A stretch of DNA of 64,000 nucleotides. It comes from Alteromonas aestuariivivens. Lineage in GTDB: Bacteria > Pseudomonadota > Gammaproteobacteria > Enterobacterales > Alteromonadaceae. Numbering within the stretch: the first letter of the stretch is position 1; each line of letters begins with the position of its first letter. The stretch lies in NCBI RefSeq assembly GCF_003367475.1, contig NZ_QRHA01000001.1, forward strand, positions 248,001 through 312,000, given 5' to 3'. The position numbers and the translations under genes were made by a program. This document shows, one piece after another, positions 26,735 through 35,484 of the stretch. Under the pieces are notes generated by a model. The model saw only the letters and a list, made by a program, of their open reading frames with translations, had not been told where the DNA came from and did no database searches.

Positions 26735-26920
26735 GGTGTCTCCCAAAATGCCGCTGTCCATCGTTCGCCCGTGTGCCGAAAAGGACACGGTGGAAGAATC
26801 GTCATGACCGTAGGCTTCTCGGTACGCGCCGAGCCTGCGCAATAGTCACAAAGTCAACTTCCTTTTAAGTAGCATCGGCCAGGGACATGAATGAACTGGC
26901 AAACATCCCAGGAGACATAG
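26735..26920 (-). ncRNA. ssrS: 6S RNA
   Basis: About 186 bases matching the 6S RNA pattern. On the minus strand the 5' arm begins GTCTCCTGGGATGTTTGCC and the 3' arm ends GCGGCATTTTGGGAGAC, which pair to form the closing stem. In between are GTCCCTGGCCGAT, GCTCGG paired with CCGAGAAGCCT, and the internal GACGATTCTTCCACC seen in gammaproteobacterial 6S RNAs. It binds sigma-70 RNA polymerase and restrains it in stationary phase. Ends are estimated from the stem. Normally zapA precedes it and ygfA follows; neither is adjacent here. Confidence 0.88.
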
Positions 26921-26924
26921 TTAT

Positions 26925-27428
26925 CATGCGTTACGCAACAGGTTATACCAAACGCCGATGGAGGTGAAGCTACTCACCTTGCCGGATAGACCAGCTTCAC
27001 ATTCGGAACCGGGTTGCGCCGTCTGTTTGAAGTGCACGGAAGCGGCGTGTTTTTTAGTTGCTACAACCAATACAGCCAGAATCGAGCGAGTCAACGTCCT
27101 GTTGGCGGCGATCATAACCAAATCTGGCTTCGACCGCCAGTTACTCTCGCGCTTATGTGCAATAAAATGGTGTCCATTTCTGCCTTTGTACAACTAAGGT
27201 AACAAGCTCTGTGGATTGAGCTATGCTCATAAGGAGTGCCGCATTTCGCTCGAAACTATCGCACTTTCCCTTTTGTGAGTTCATTCACTGCAGTGTCTGG
27301 ATGGGAAAGTGGTTCACATCAATATTCAATTCGGCTGCGGGGCAATAGCCCAATCCTTACCCAAACAGAGGGGATCCGGTGCTGTACATGCTGGGTTTTG
27401 CAGGTTGAATTTGCTAGCATACCGAAAA
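26925..27428. other. Non-coding gap between 6S RNA and ygfB
   Basis: About 500 bases with no frame I can support on either strand. It should hold the divergent promoters of 6S RNA and ygfB. Small inverted repeats occur (AGGTGA / TCACCT and GAAGCT / AGCTTC around 26970-27000). zapA, which normally sits here beside 6S RNA, was looked for and not found. Confidence 0.5.
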
Positions 27429-28013
27429 ATGATAGTGGAATTTTCCGTGGATAAACAACTGGATTACGACAGCGTTACCAACCGATTGTCACAACAAGGG
27501 ATGGTTGTCGACGCAGCAGAAGTACACGGTACTTTATGTGGCATGCTTTGTGGTGGCATGTCTTTGACCGAACGCCAATGGATCAGTGCTCTGAGCGATA
27601 CCTGCAATCAGGGCGAAACTTTCCCACAGTCTGTGGCACAAATTCTCGATAGCCTGTTTCAGCAAACCTGCCAGCAATTTGTCGAGGCCGAATTTGCACT
27701 GCAATTGATGCTGCCCGATGACCAGGCTCCCATTAATGACAGGGGCGTTGCCCTCATCAACTGGGTACAGGGTTTTATGCTCGGGTTTGGGTTGCACCAG
27801 CAGGATTTAATGCAATGCTCCGAGGATGTGAAAGAAGCGCTGGAAGATTTTGCTGAGATTGCCCGTATGGAAGAGCCTATGAGTGAAGACGAAGATTCTG
27901 AGCGGGCTCTGTATGAAGTGGTGGAGTATGTAAAAATCTCAGCCTTGCTGTGCTTTAACGAGCTGGGCCAGTCGTTGCTGGAAGACCAGAACGAAAAGCC
28001 TTCGGTGCATTAA
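27429..28013 (+). CDS. ygfB: UPF0149 family protein YgfB
   Basis: 194 residues, cytoplasmic, acidic. Family signatures include VDAAEVHGTLCGMLCGGMS, the LPDDQAPINDRGVALINWVQGFMLGFG region and the terminal ALYEVVEYVKISALLCFNEL. The frame extends 40 codons upstream, but the ATG at 27429 gives the usual N-terminus. In some pseudomonads YgfB affects ampDh and beta-lactamase expression; elsewhere its role is unclear. First gene of the ygfB-pepP-ubiH-ubiI block. Confidence 0.92.
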   Translation: MIVEFSVDKQLDYDSVTNRLSQQGMVVDAAEVHGTLCGMLCGGMSLTERQWISALSDTCNQGETFPQSVAQILDSLFQQTCQQFVEAEFALQLMLPDDQAPINDRGVALINWVQGFMLGFGLHQQDLMQCSEDVKEALEDFAEIARMEEPMSEDEDSERALYEVVEYVKISALLCFNELGQSLLEDQNEKPSVH

Positions 28014-28025
28014 CTGGGGCTTGCC

Positions 28026-29336
28026 ATGATCAGCAGTCAGGAATTTATTGCCCGACAGGAACGTTTGCTGGCCCAGTGCCTGCCGGACAGTGTGTGCTTA
28101 ATCCCCGCAGCCTCACTGGTAACCCGCAGCCGGGACACCGAGTATCTGTTCAGGCAGAACAGTGATTTTTGGTACCTCACCGGTTTTGAAGAGCCTGATG
28201 CCTGGCTGTTGCTGTCAAACCATTCCCGTCACGGTGGCTCCTACCGGGCGATGGTGTGCCTGCCGAAAGACCCTCAAGCTGAAGTCTGGCACGGGCGGCG
28301 GCTGGGCGCAGAGCAAGCCCTGGTGCGCTTCAGCGTGGATGAAGCCTACGAGCTTGACGAACTGGAAGACATTTTACCGGAGTGGCTTGAAGGGCACCAA
28401 CAGCTTTACTTTGCACTTGGTGATAATGACGCGGCAGACAACCTGGTTCAGGAAGCTCTGGCCCTGCTCAGACAGGCCCCAAAGGAAAACCGCGCGCCAG
28501 GTGGCATCATGGACATTCGCCCCATGCTGCACGAAATGCGGCTGTTTAAATCGGCCTGTGAAGTGGCGGCCATGAAAGCCGCAGCGCAAATTACGGCGGC
28601 TGCACACTGCCGGGCCATGAAGTTTTCTGCGCCGGGGCGCTTTGAATACCAGTTGGAAGCAGAAATCCATCACGAATTCGCCATGGCCGGAGCCCGCTCT
28701 CCCGCCTACGGCACCATAGTCGGCAGCGGCGAGAATGCCTGCATTCTGCATTACACCGAGAACGCCAGCCAGTTGCAGGCCGGCGATCTGGTATTGATCG
28801 ATGCCGGTGCAGAATATCAGGGTTATGCGGCAGACATCACCCGTACCTTCCCGGTTTCAGGTACCTTCAGTGAAGCGCAAAAGGCTATTTATAATCTGGT
28901 GCTGGATGCCCAGGAAGGGGTGCTGGCCATGCTCAAGCCCGGGGTAACCTTGCCCGAGGCCAGTGCAGTGGCGGTGAGAATACTCACAGAAGGCCTGGTG
29001 AAGCTGAACATACTCAAAGGTACGGTAGATGAAAATATTGCATCCAAAGCATGGCAGCAATACTTCCTGCATGGGCTGGGGCATTATCTTGGCCTCGATG
29101 TGCACGATGTGGGTGATTATAAGCTGAATGGAGAAGACCGCCCCCTGCAACCGGGTATGGTGATCACGGTGGAACCCGGGCTGTATTTTCCGAACCAGCC
29201 GCAGGTGCCCGAAGCCTACCGGGGCATTGGTGTGCGTATTGAAGACAACGTAGCCATCACCGCTACCGGGGTTGAAATTCTCACTGCGGATGTGCCCAAA
29301 ACCGTGGCGGGCATCGAAGTTTTGATGAAGGGGTAG
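28026..29336 (+). CDS. pepP: Xaa-Pro aminopeptidase PepP
   Basis: Cytoplasmic metallopeptidase releasing N-terminal residues before proline. 436 residues: N-terminal aminopeptidase P domain (QNSDFWYLTGFEEPDAWLLL) and M24 catalytic domain with metal ligands in LIDAGAEYQGYAADITRTFP (two Asp), HGLGHYLGLDVHDVG (His), VEPGLYF (Glu) and IGVRIEDN (Glu). 12 bases after ygfB and almost touching ubiH, the conserved operon order. Confidence 0.96.
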   Translation: MISSQEFIARQERLLAQCLPDSVCLIPAASLVTRSRDTEYLFRQNSDFWYLTGFEEPDAWLLLSNHSRHGGSYRAMVCLPKDPQAEVWHGRRLGAEQALVRFSVDEAYELDELEDILPEWLEGHQQLYFALGDNDAADNLVQEALALLRQAPKENRAPGGIMDIRPMLHEMRLFKSACEVAAMKAAAQITAAAHCRAMKFSAPGRFEYQLEAEIHHEFAMAGARSPAYGTIVGSGENACILHYTENASQLQAGDLVLIDAGAEYQGYAADITRTFPVSGTFSEAQKAIYNLVLDAQEGVLAMLKPGVTLPEASAVAVRILTEGLVKLNILKGTVDENIASKAWQQYFLHGLGHYLGLDVHDVGDYKLNGEDRPLQPGMVITVEPGLYFPNQPQVPEAYRGIGVRIEDNVAITATGVEILTADVPKTVAGIEVLMKG

Positions 29337-29340
29337 CCGT

Positions 29341-30552
29341 GTGACAGAAACCCCTGGAACCGAAACGGATATTGCCATTGTAGGCGGCGGCACCGTGGGC
29401 AGCCTGCTGGCGAAAGGATTGCTGGCTCGCACTCACTGCCGGGTAAGTCTTATTGACGCCAACTCGTTTTCTGTCGATGAACGCCACCCCGGATTCGACG
29501 CCCGGGTCATTGCTCTGGCCAAACGAACCCTGGATGAACTCGAAAAGCTGGGTGTCAGCCTGAATGTCAGTCATGCCGCTGAGATCACCCGTATTCAGGT
29601 ATCGGAGCAGGGCGCTGCGGGCCTGTGCCAGTTGGACGCACGGCAGCATGGATTGCCCGCATTTGGCCGGGTAGTGGCGCTGACCGAACTGGGCAAGGCA
29701 TTTCGCGTGGAAAGTCACCCGCGCCTTAGTATTCATGCGCCTGCGTCAGTAACTGAGGTCAACCGCCAGCAAGAGAGTGTTACGGTTACGCTCGACAACG
29801 GCCATACCCTGCGCGCCAGATTATTGGTGCTGGCCGACGGAGGGCGATCTGAACTGGGCAATCAGTTGGGGCTGCAGCACCGCTCTGACGATTACAACCA
29901 GACCGCCATTGTTGCCAATGTGCGTACCTCAGAGCCTCACAACAACTGGGCGTATGAGCGCTTTACGCCGTTTGGGCCACTGGCCTTTCTGCCATTCAAC
30001 CATGGCGGTGTTAGCGAATCGCAATCCGGTAGTTATGGCTTCGCTATGGTATGGACTCTGCCTCCTGAACAAGCCAAGCGCTTGCTGAAGTGCACCGATG
30101 CTGAGTTTGTTCGCCAGCTCCAAGCGGCCTTTGGCTATCGGCACGGTATCATTGAAGGGGTTGGCAAAAGAACCCACTATCCGCTGGTGCTGCGTACCGC
30201 AGATCCGGCAATCTCTCACCGCGTTGTAACCATAGGTAATGCCGCACAGACTTTGCATCCGATTGCCGGGCAGGGTTTTAATTTAGGATTAAGGGATGTG
30301 ATTGGCCTGATTGACTCTCTTGAGAGTGAGCCGGACCCCGGTGCATTCTCGGTATTGCACCGTTTCCAGCAAAGCCGGCAAGGTGATCGCCAGGCCACCA
30401 TTTCACTGACCGATTCGCTGGTGAGGTTGTTTTCCAATTCACACTGGCCGCTGCAGGCGGCCCGGAATATAGGGCTTATCAGTATGGATAACCTGTCGGC
30501 GCTCAAACAAAGGTTTGTGCGCCAGACCACCGGATTTGGACCCAAAGCGTGA
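29341..30552 (+). CDS. ubiH: 2-octaprenyl-6-methoxyphenol hydroxylase UbiH
   Basis: FAD monooxygenase of ubiquinone synthesis, membrane-associated. 403 residues; GTG start four bases after the pepP stop. FAD-binding GGGTVGSLLAKGLL, UbiH-type motif HPGFDARVIALAKRTLDELEKLGV, and second FAD motif VVTIGNAAQTLHPIAGQGFNLGLRD. The usual GD of the second motif reads GN here (IGNAAQ), as is common in UbiH. Followed by a second UbiH-family gene after 13 bases. Confidence 0.93.
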   Translation: MTETPGTETDIAIVGGGTVGSLLAKGLLARTHCRVSLIDANSFSVDERHPGFDARVIALAKRTLDELEKLGVSLNVSHAAEITRIQVSEQGAAGLCQLDARQHGLPAFGRVVALTELGKAFRVESHPRLSIHAPASVTEVNRQQESVTVTLDNGHTLRARLLVLADGGRSELGNQLGLQHRSDDYNQTAIVANVRTSEPHNNWAYERFTPFGPLAFLPFNHGGVSESQSGSYGFAMVWTLPPEQAKRLLKCTDAEFVRQLQAAFGYRHGIIEGVGKRTHYPLVLRTADPAISHRVVTIGNAAQTLHPIAGQGFNLGLRDVIGLIDSLESEPDPGAFSVLHRFQQSRQGDRQATISLTDSLVRLFSNSHWPLQAARNIGLISMDNLSALKQRFVRQTTGFGPKA

Positions 30553-30565
30553 GCCCGGAGCAATC

Positions 30566-31738
30566 ATGAACAAGGTAGACATCGCCATTATTGGCGCAGG
30601 CCTGGTAGGGCAGACTCTGGCCCGTGCGCTGAAAGATTTGCCACTGCAGGTGGCGCTCATTAGCGACGAGCCGGTTATTCTGCCAGTGGGCACTGAACCG
30701 CTGCTGAGGGTCAGCGCCATTAACAGTGCCAATCAGCAGGCTCTTACTGAGTTGGGAGCCTGGCAACACATGCCTGCCGAACGCCTGTGTGCCTATACCG
30801 CTATGCAGGTGTGGGACCAGGACAGTTTTGGCCGTATTGAATTTGATTGCCGGGAGGTTGCGGCGGAGCACCTTGGTCATATAGTTGAAAATCAGCTGTT
30901 GGTGAACGGGCTGGCTAAAGCGTGCGCCACCCAGGATAACCTTACCTTCATCAACGGCCGCATCAGCAAGATATTGTGGGGCCAGCAGGAGACCATGCTG
31001 ATGCTCGACACTGACGATGTGGTGGCTTGCCGGTTACTGGTGGGCGCCGACGGCGCAAACTCCTTTATTCGTCAGCAGGCCAATTTGCCACTGAATTTCA
31101 GGGATTATGGTCACACTGCGATTGTCGCCAATATCCGCTGCAGCGAACCCCATAACCGGGTCGCCCGACAGGTATTTACCCCCCATGGGCCATTGGCACT
31201 GTTGCCGATGGCGGACCCGCACACCTGTTCCATTGTGTGGTCGCAGCAGCATCAGCATGCCAGGGAACTGATGGCAAAAGATGAGCAGGCGTTTGCACAT
31301 CAGCTCTCAGCCACCAGTAACAGTGTGCTTGGCCCGCTGGAGCTGATCAGTGAGCGGGCCTGTTTCCCGCTTACCATGCGTTACGCCCGTGAATGGGTAA
31401 AAGACGGTGTGGTTATCATTGGTGATGCCGCTCATACCGTGCACCCACTTGCCGGGCAGGGCGCCAATCTGGGAATGCAGGATGCACTGGCGCTGGCTCG
31501 TGAGATCACGCGTTTGCACCAGCAGGGCAAAGACTTTTCCCGCCAGCGTTATCTGCGGCCGTTTGAACGGGCCCGTAAAGCTGAAGCGGTGAAAATGATA
31601 GCGGCGATGGATGGCTTCAAAAGCCTGTTTGCCGGAGACGACCCACTCAGAAAGTTGCTGCGTGGAGTAGGGCTGAGCGCAACCAACGCCATTCCCGCCC
31701 TCAAACGTCAGTGGATTGTAAGGGCCATGGGCTTGTAA
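30566..31738 (+). CDS. ubiI: UbiH/UbiF/VisC family FAD monooxygenase, probably UbiI
   Basis: 390 residues; start at the ATG 30566 with GGAG seven bases before it. FAD-binding IIGAGLVGQTLARALK, NAD(P)H/FAD region LLVGADGANSFIRQQ, and VIIGDAAHTVHPLAGQGANLGMQDALAL. In gammaproteobacteria the second hydroxylase gene of this operon is ubiI (visC), C5 hydroxylase of the ubiquinone ring. Assignment among UbiI, UbiF and UbiM rests on position rather than sequence. Confidence 0.82.
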   Translation: MNKVDIAIIGAGLVGQTLARALKDLPLQVALISDEPVILPVGTEPLLRVSAINSANQQALTELGAWQHMPAERLCAYTAMQVWDQDSFGRIEFDCREVAAEHLGHIVENQLLVNGLAKACATQDNLTFINGRISKILWGQQETMLMLDTDDVVACRLLVGADGANSFIRQQANLPLNFRDYGHTAIVANIRCSEPHNRVARQVFTPHGPLALLPMADPHTCSIVWSQQHQHARELMAKDEQAFAHQLSATSNSVLGPLELISERACFPLTMRYAREWVKDGVVIIGDAAHTVHPLAGQGANLGMQDALALAREITRLHQQGKDFSRQRYLRPFERARKAEAVKMIAAMDGFKSLFAGDDPLRKLLRGVGLSATNAIPALKRQWIVRAMGL

Positions 31739-31778
31739 CCAACACTAAATTTTTACTTTATTTTGCTGGAATAACGAG

Positions 31779-33062
31779 ATGAACAAACGCAGCTTTTTAA
31801 AAATGACCGGTTTAGGTTTGGGTACACTGGGGCTTTCTGGCCTGGCCGGAGCGGCGCAGTCAGGTGCTTCAAGCTCTCATACTTTATCGGATATCACCGG
31901 TTCGGTGGAACCCATTAGTGTGGCAGAGCGTCGTCAGCGCATTAAAACAGCACAGAAGCTGATGGCCGAGCAGGGCGTGTCGGCCATGATCCTGGAGCCC
32001 GGTGCCGCCATGGATTACTTCAGCGGCATCCAGTGGTGGCGCAGTGAGCGTTTGACCGCACTGGTTGTGCCACAGGAAGGCGAACCCGCCGTCGTCACCC
32101 CGTTTTTCGAAGAGCCCAGTGTGCGCGAGTCCATGGCCGTAGGCAGTGAGGTGCGGGTATGGCAGGAGCACCAAAGCCCGTTCGAACGGGTGAAAGAATT
32201 ACTGACTGAGTGGAAACTGGACAAGGGCAAGCTGGCGTTTGAAAACAGCGTGCGTTACTTCGTACTCAGTGAAGTGATGGCCCTGTTGCCGGGCATGACA
32301 CACGTCAGCGCAGAGCCTGTCACCCGCGGATGCCGCATGTACAAAAGTGCCCATGAGTTGGCTCTGATGCACAAGGCCAACGAAGTAACACTCAAGGCAT
32401 ACGAACATGTTTACGGGCAGCTTACCCTGGGTATGAGCCAGAGCGATGTGAAAGCGCTTATGGATGGTGCCCAACAACGATTGGGGGGCAAAGGCACCTG
32501 GAACATGGCGCTGTTTAATGAAGCCAGCGCCTACCCCCACGGTACCCGTCAGTCGCAGGAAATTCAGGAAGGTTCGCTGATCCTGATGGATTGCGGCTGT
32601 AACGTACATGGGTACCAGTCAGACATCAGCCGCACCTTTGTTTTCGGTGAGCCGAGCAAAAAGCAGCACCAGGTATGGAAGAGTGTGCGCAAGGGCCAGC
32701 AAATCGCGTTTGAAAAGGCGCAAATTGGCGTGGCGGCGGGGCAGGTTGATAAAGCCGTGCGGGATTATTACCAGACTCTGGGTTACGGCCCCGAGTATGC
32801 GTTGCCGGGCCTGTCGCACCGCACCGGGCACGGCATTGGTATGGAAGGCCACGAAAGTGTGAATTTTGTACTTGAGGAAATCACACCACTGAAGCCTGGA
32901 ATGTGTTTCTCTGACGAACCGGGCATTTATATTCCCGGCGAATTTGGTGTGCGACTGGAGGACTGCCTTTACATGACAGAGCAGGGCCCCCAGTGGTTTA
33001 CTGTGCCCCCGGCGAGTCTGGAGGAGCCGATTGGCACGCTCGCTGAGGCGAAATTTGGTTAA
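31779..33062 (+). CDS. Exported M24 (Xaa-Pro type) peptidase
   Basis: 427 residues. The N-terminus MNKRSFLKMTGLGLGTLG is a Tat-like signal with a KR in place of RR, ending near AGAAQS, so the enzyme is probably periplasmic. The creatinase-like N-domain is followed by the M24 domain with ligands in LILMDCGCNVHGYQSDISRTF, HRTGHGIGMEGHE, SDEPGIY and VRLEDCL. Homologues are annotated as Xaa-Pro dipeptidases. It lies 40 bases after the ubiI-like gene and ends at a terminator; link to ubiquinone genes is probably accidental. Confidence 0.88.
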   Translation: MNKRSFLKMTGLGLGTLGLSGLAGAAQSGASSSHTLSDITGSVEPISVAERRQRIKTAQKLMAEQGVSAMILEPGAAMDYFSGIQWWRSERLTALVVPQEGEPAVVTPFFEEPSVRESMAVGSEVRVWQEHQSPFERVKELLTEWKLDKGKLAFENSVRYFVLSEVMALLPGMTHVSAEPVTRGCRMYKSAHELALMHKANEVTLKAYEHVYGQLTLGMSQSDVKALMDGAQQRLGGKGTWNMALFNEASAYPHGTRQSQEIQEGSLILMDCGCNVHGYQSDISRTFVFGEPSKKQHQVWKSVRKGQQIAFEKAQIGVAAGQVDKAVRDYYQTLGYGPEYALPGLSHRTGHGIGMEGHESVNFVLEEITPLKPGMCFSDEPGIYIPGEFGVRLEDCLYMTEQGPQWFTVPPASLEEPIGTLAEAKFG

Positions 33063-33067
33063 CGATG

Positions 33068-33093
33068 AAAGCCTGCTGTACGCAGGCTTTTTT
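33068..33093. terminator. Bidirectional terminator
   Basis: AAAGCCTGC TGTAC GCAGGCTTT followed by further T. Shared by the converging M24 peptidase and NhaC-family transporter genes; the transporter stop codon overlaps its right flank. Confidence 0.88.
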
Positions 33094-34414
33094 AATCCGT
33101 CTGATTCGCCTGCAATAGCTGCCAGATGACAAAACCCACGGCCACCAGGCCCAGTATGAAACAGTAGTACACGTAGGGCACCAGCGATACCGGCGAAATA
33201 CTGAAGCTGGCCCCAAGCAGCAACGCCTGGGCTCCGTAGGGTAAAAGCCCCTGTACGATGCAGGCGAAAATATCCAGCAGGCTGGCACTTTGCTTGGGCG
33301 GTATTTCGCCGTGCTCAGCCAGCCGTTTGGCCGCTTCACCCGCCACAATGATAGATACGGTGTTATTGGCCACACACAGGTTGGTCACGCTGATAAGCCC
33401 GGCTATGGCCAGGCTGTGGCTGGCATGGTCGTGACGAGACAGGCGGCCAGCGAGTTTTTGCAGCCGTTCCACCAGATAGCTCAGCCCGCCCTGGCGGCGC
33501 ATCAGTTCGGAAAGACCGCCAATCAGCATGGAAAGAATGAATACTTCCTGCATTTGCCCGAAGCCGCTGTAGATGTCCTGCCCCAGTTGCCCCGCCGGGT
33601 AGTCTGCCTGCCACACGCCCATCAAAACGCAGCTGACAATGCCCAGCGTCAGCACGGCAAATACATTAACTCCGGCCACCGCCAGCAGCAGGATCAGCAA
33701 GTAGGGAAGCGCCTGCCAGGGGTTGGCAGCCGTCGGCTCTGCAATTTCCACCGAAGGGCTGTTCCAGATCAGGAAAACCAGTGTCAGCAGTGCGGCGGGG
33801 ATGGCCAACTTGATGTTCTGCATGAATTTGTCGCGCATCTGGCAGCCCTGGGTGCGGGTGGCGGCAATGGTAGTGTCAGAAATGATCGACAGATTGTCGC
33901 CAAACATGGCACCGCTCATCAGTACCCCCGCCATCAACGGCAGTGAAATGCCGGTGGTTTCGGCCATGCCCAGGCCAATTGGCGCCATGGCAGCCAATGT
34001 GCCCATGGAAGTACCCATGGCAGTGGCTACAAACGCGCTGAGCAAAAACAGCCCTGGCAGCAGCCAGTCGGTTGGAATGAGGGTTAGCCCCAATGCCACG
34101 GTGGAATCTACGCCGCCGGTGGTGTTGGCGACGGCGGAAAATGCCCCCGCCAACAGGTAAATCAGGCACATGGTAATGATGTTGTGGTGCCCGGCACCGT
34201 CAACAAACTGGTGAATGGTCTGGCTCAGGGATTCGCGGGACAAAAATACCGCCAGTAATATGGCCGGTAAAATGGCTACGGGTGCCGGCAGCTGGTAGAA
34301 CGCATATTCCACGCCCTGAGACTGATAATAAAAACCGGCACCAAGGAAAAACAACAGGAAGACCGCCAGGGGCAATAGCGCCAGTTTACCCCGGTTTGTT
34401 AGATGCTCAGACAA
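33092..34414 (-). CDS. metT: NhaC-family antiporter-type transporter, probable methionine transporter MetT
   Basis: About 440 residues with some 11 hydrophobic segments; NhaC-like motifs include TGGVDSTVALGL, MGTSMGTLAAMAPIGLGMA and MFGDNLSIISDTTIAATRTQGC. The open frame runs to 34735, but the upstream 107 codons look non-coding. The likely start is the TTG at 34414 (then SEHLTNRGK), preceded by AGAGAG, giving a normal N-terminus before the first membrane helix. A MetJ-type operator lies directly in front. NhaC-family proteins under methionine control have been predicted to be methionine transporters (MetT) by comparative genomics, hence the call. Na+/H+ antiport remains the alternative. Confidence 0.72.
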   Translation of the reverse strand: MSEHLTNRGKLALLPLAVFLLFFLGAGFYYQSQGVEYAFYQLPAPVAILPAILLAVFLSRESLSQTIHQFVDGAGHHNIITMCLIYLLAGAFSAVANTTGGVDSTVALGLTLIPTDWLLPGLFLLSAFVATAMGTSMGTLAAMAPIGLGMAETTGISLPLMAGVLMSGAMFGDNLSIISDTTIAATRTQGCQMRDKFMQNIKLAIPAALLTLVFLIWNSPSVEIAEPTAANPWQALPYLLILLLAVAGVNVFAVLTLGIVSCVLMGVWQADYPAGQLGQDIYSGFGQMQEVFILSMLIGGLSELMRRQGGLSYLVERLQKLAGRLSRHDHASHSLAIAGLISVTNLCVANNTVSIIVAGEAAKRLAEHGEIPPKQSASLLDIFACIVQGLLPYGAQALLLGASFSISPVSLVPYVYYCFILGLVAVGFVIWQLLQANQTD

Positions 34415-34430
34415 AATACCACTCTCTAAA

Positions 34431-34446
34431 GGACGTTTAGACGTCC
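34431..34446. promoter_or_regulatory. MetJ-type operator in front of the NhaC-family transporter
   Basis: On the gene's strand GGACGTCT followed directly by AAACGTCC, two eight-base met-boxes (seven and six of eight match AGACGTCT, the second read as part of the overall dyad). It is 16 bases before the TTG start and covers the predicted transcription start, an ideal repressor position. Confidence 0.65.
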
Positions 34447-34449
34447 GGA

Positions 34450-34478
34450 AGTATAGTGTTTGTCGGGAACAGACACAA
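34450..34478 (-). promoter_or_regulatory. Promoter of the NhaC-family transporter
   Basis: On the minus strand TTGTGT (34473-34478) and TATACT (34450-34455) with a 17-base spacer, pointing at the gene 36 bases downstream. The MetJ-type operator follows immediately. Confidence 0.7.
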
Positions 34479-34500
34479 GACGAGCCGACTTCAACAAGGA

Positions 34501-35349
34501 TCAGCCCGTTAAACGGGAGCGAATAAAATCCGCCAGAGTTTTGCTTACCACCGGGTGCTGGGTGTCCTGGTTGAACAGGCAGATGTCTACCGTACCGAGG
34601 CGAGGCAGGTAAGGGTGTTGTAATACCGTAAGTTGCGATGGCATGCTGGAGCGGGCCAGTGCAGTAATACCCAGCCCCTCCTGAATGGCAGCAACCAGGC
34701 CGGACAGATCCGCATTGGTGTAAGCAATTTTCCATGCCCGGGTTTGCTGTTTGAGCTGTTCAATTACGCGGCTACGGTACATGCAGCCATCCGGCGCCAG
34801 GACCAGGGAAATGTTGTCGCCCACCAGCGAATGGGAGGGGTCGCCCACCCATACCATATCGTCTTCAATCACGCGCTGGCCGTCGGTCTGCTGCTTGGGA
34901 TTCACCAGTGCCAGAATCAGGTCGAAACTGTTGCGTCGGGCCGGGGCGAGCAGATCCCGGCTTAGTGCCGAGGTGACTTCCAGAGACACGTCAGGGTAGC
35001 GCTTGGAAAACTCGCCAATCAAACCGGGCAACAGAGTGGAAGCAAATTCGTTGGGTATGCCCAGCCTTAATCTGCCGCTCAATGGGGCCGGGTTCAGGCT
35101 GCGAAAAATGGCGTCGTTCATGGCCAGCATTTCCTTGGCCTTAGGGTACAGCCAGTTGCCGTCGGGACTGGGCAGGTGCCGTTGCCCCACCTTGGTAAAC
35201 AATTTGCGCCCGGTTTGTTCTTCTAGCTTTTTGATTTGCAGGCTGATGGCCGGTTGTGAACGCCCCAGTAGTTCTCCGGCTTTGGCGTAGCCGCCCAGCT
35301 CAATCACACTGACAAAGGTGCGTAAATTATCCAGCGACAATTGTTTCAT
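34501..35349 (-). CDS. LysR-family transcriptional regulator
   Basis: 282 residues. N-terminal winged helix (residues 3-62: LDNLRTFVSVIELGGYAKAG, RSQPAISLQIKKLEEQ) and a substrate-binding domain from about residue 88 (LSGRLRLGIPNEFASTLLPGLI). It precedes the transporter on the same strand and is divergent from gcvT, so it could act on either. It is not the gcvA type by obvious resemblance. Effector unknown. Confidence 0.9.
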   Translation of the reverse strand: MKQLSLDNLRTFVSVIELGGYAKAGELLGRSQPAISLQIKKLEEQTGRKLFTKVGQRHLPSPDGNWLYPKAKEMLAMNDAIFRSLNPAPLSGRLRLGIPNEFASTLLPGLIGEFSKRYPDVSLEVTSALSRDLLAPARRNSFDLILALVNPKQQTDGQRVIEDDMVWVGDPSHSLVGDNISLVLAPDGCMYRSRVIEQLKQQTRAWKIAYTNADLSGLVAAIQEGLGITALARSSMPSQLTVLQHPYLPRLGTVDICLFNQDTQHPVVSKTLADFIRSRLTG

Positions 35350-35420
35350 ATAGATTTGAAATTCTGATGTAGTGAAGTAAATACATTATATTTGCAAATG
35401 TAATGATAAGAAATTCCAAT

Positions 35421-35449
35421 TTGTTGCTGCCTGACCGAACTCCTATACT
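35421..35449 (+). promoter_or_regulatory. Promoter of the gcv operon
   Basis: TTGTTG (35421-35426) and TATACT (35444-35449) with a 17-base spacer, 36 bases before gcvT. An AT-rich inverted repeat (ACATTATATTTGCAAATGT region, 35381-35400) lies just upstream and may be an activator site. No glycine riboswitch was seen; the leader is too short for one. Confidence 0.7.
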
Positions 35450-35484
35450 TTTTAACGATTTTATTTAAGACAAGAGTGAGTCGG

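Noticed and set aside
26924..27193. 89-codon minus-strand frame tested as ZapA
   Set aside because: No ZapA motifs or coiled coil; composition is non-coding and the frame has no ribosome site.
34415..34735. 107-codon N-terminal extension of the NhaC-family transporter
   Set aside because: It overlaps the LysR gene, the promoter and the met-boxes, and has no resemblance to the family.
35350..35484. Glycine riboswitch before gcvT
   Set aside because: The leader after the predicted promoter is about 30 bases, too short, and no aptamer-like stems are present.
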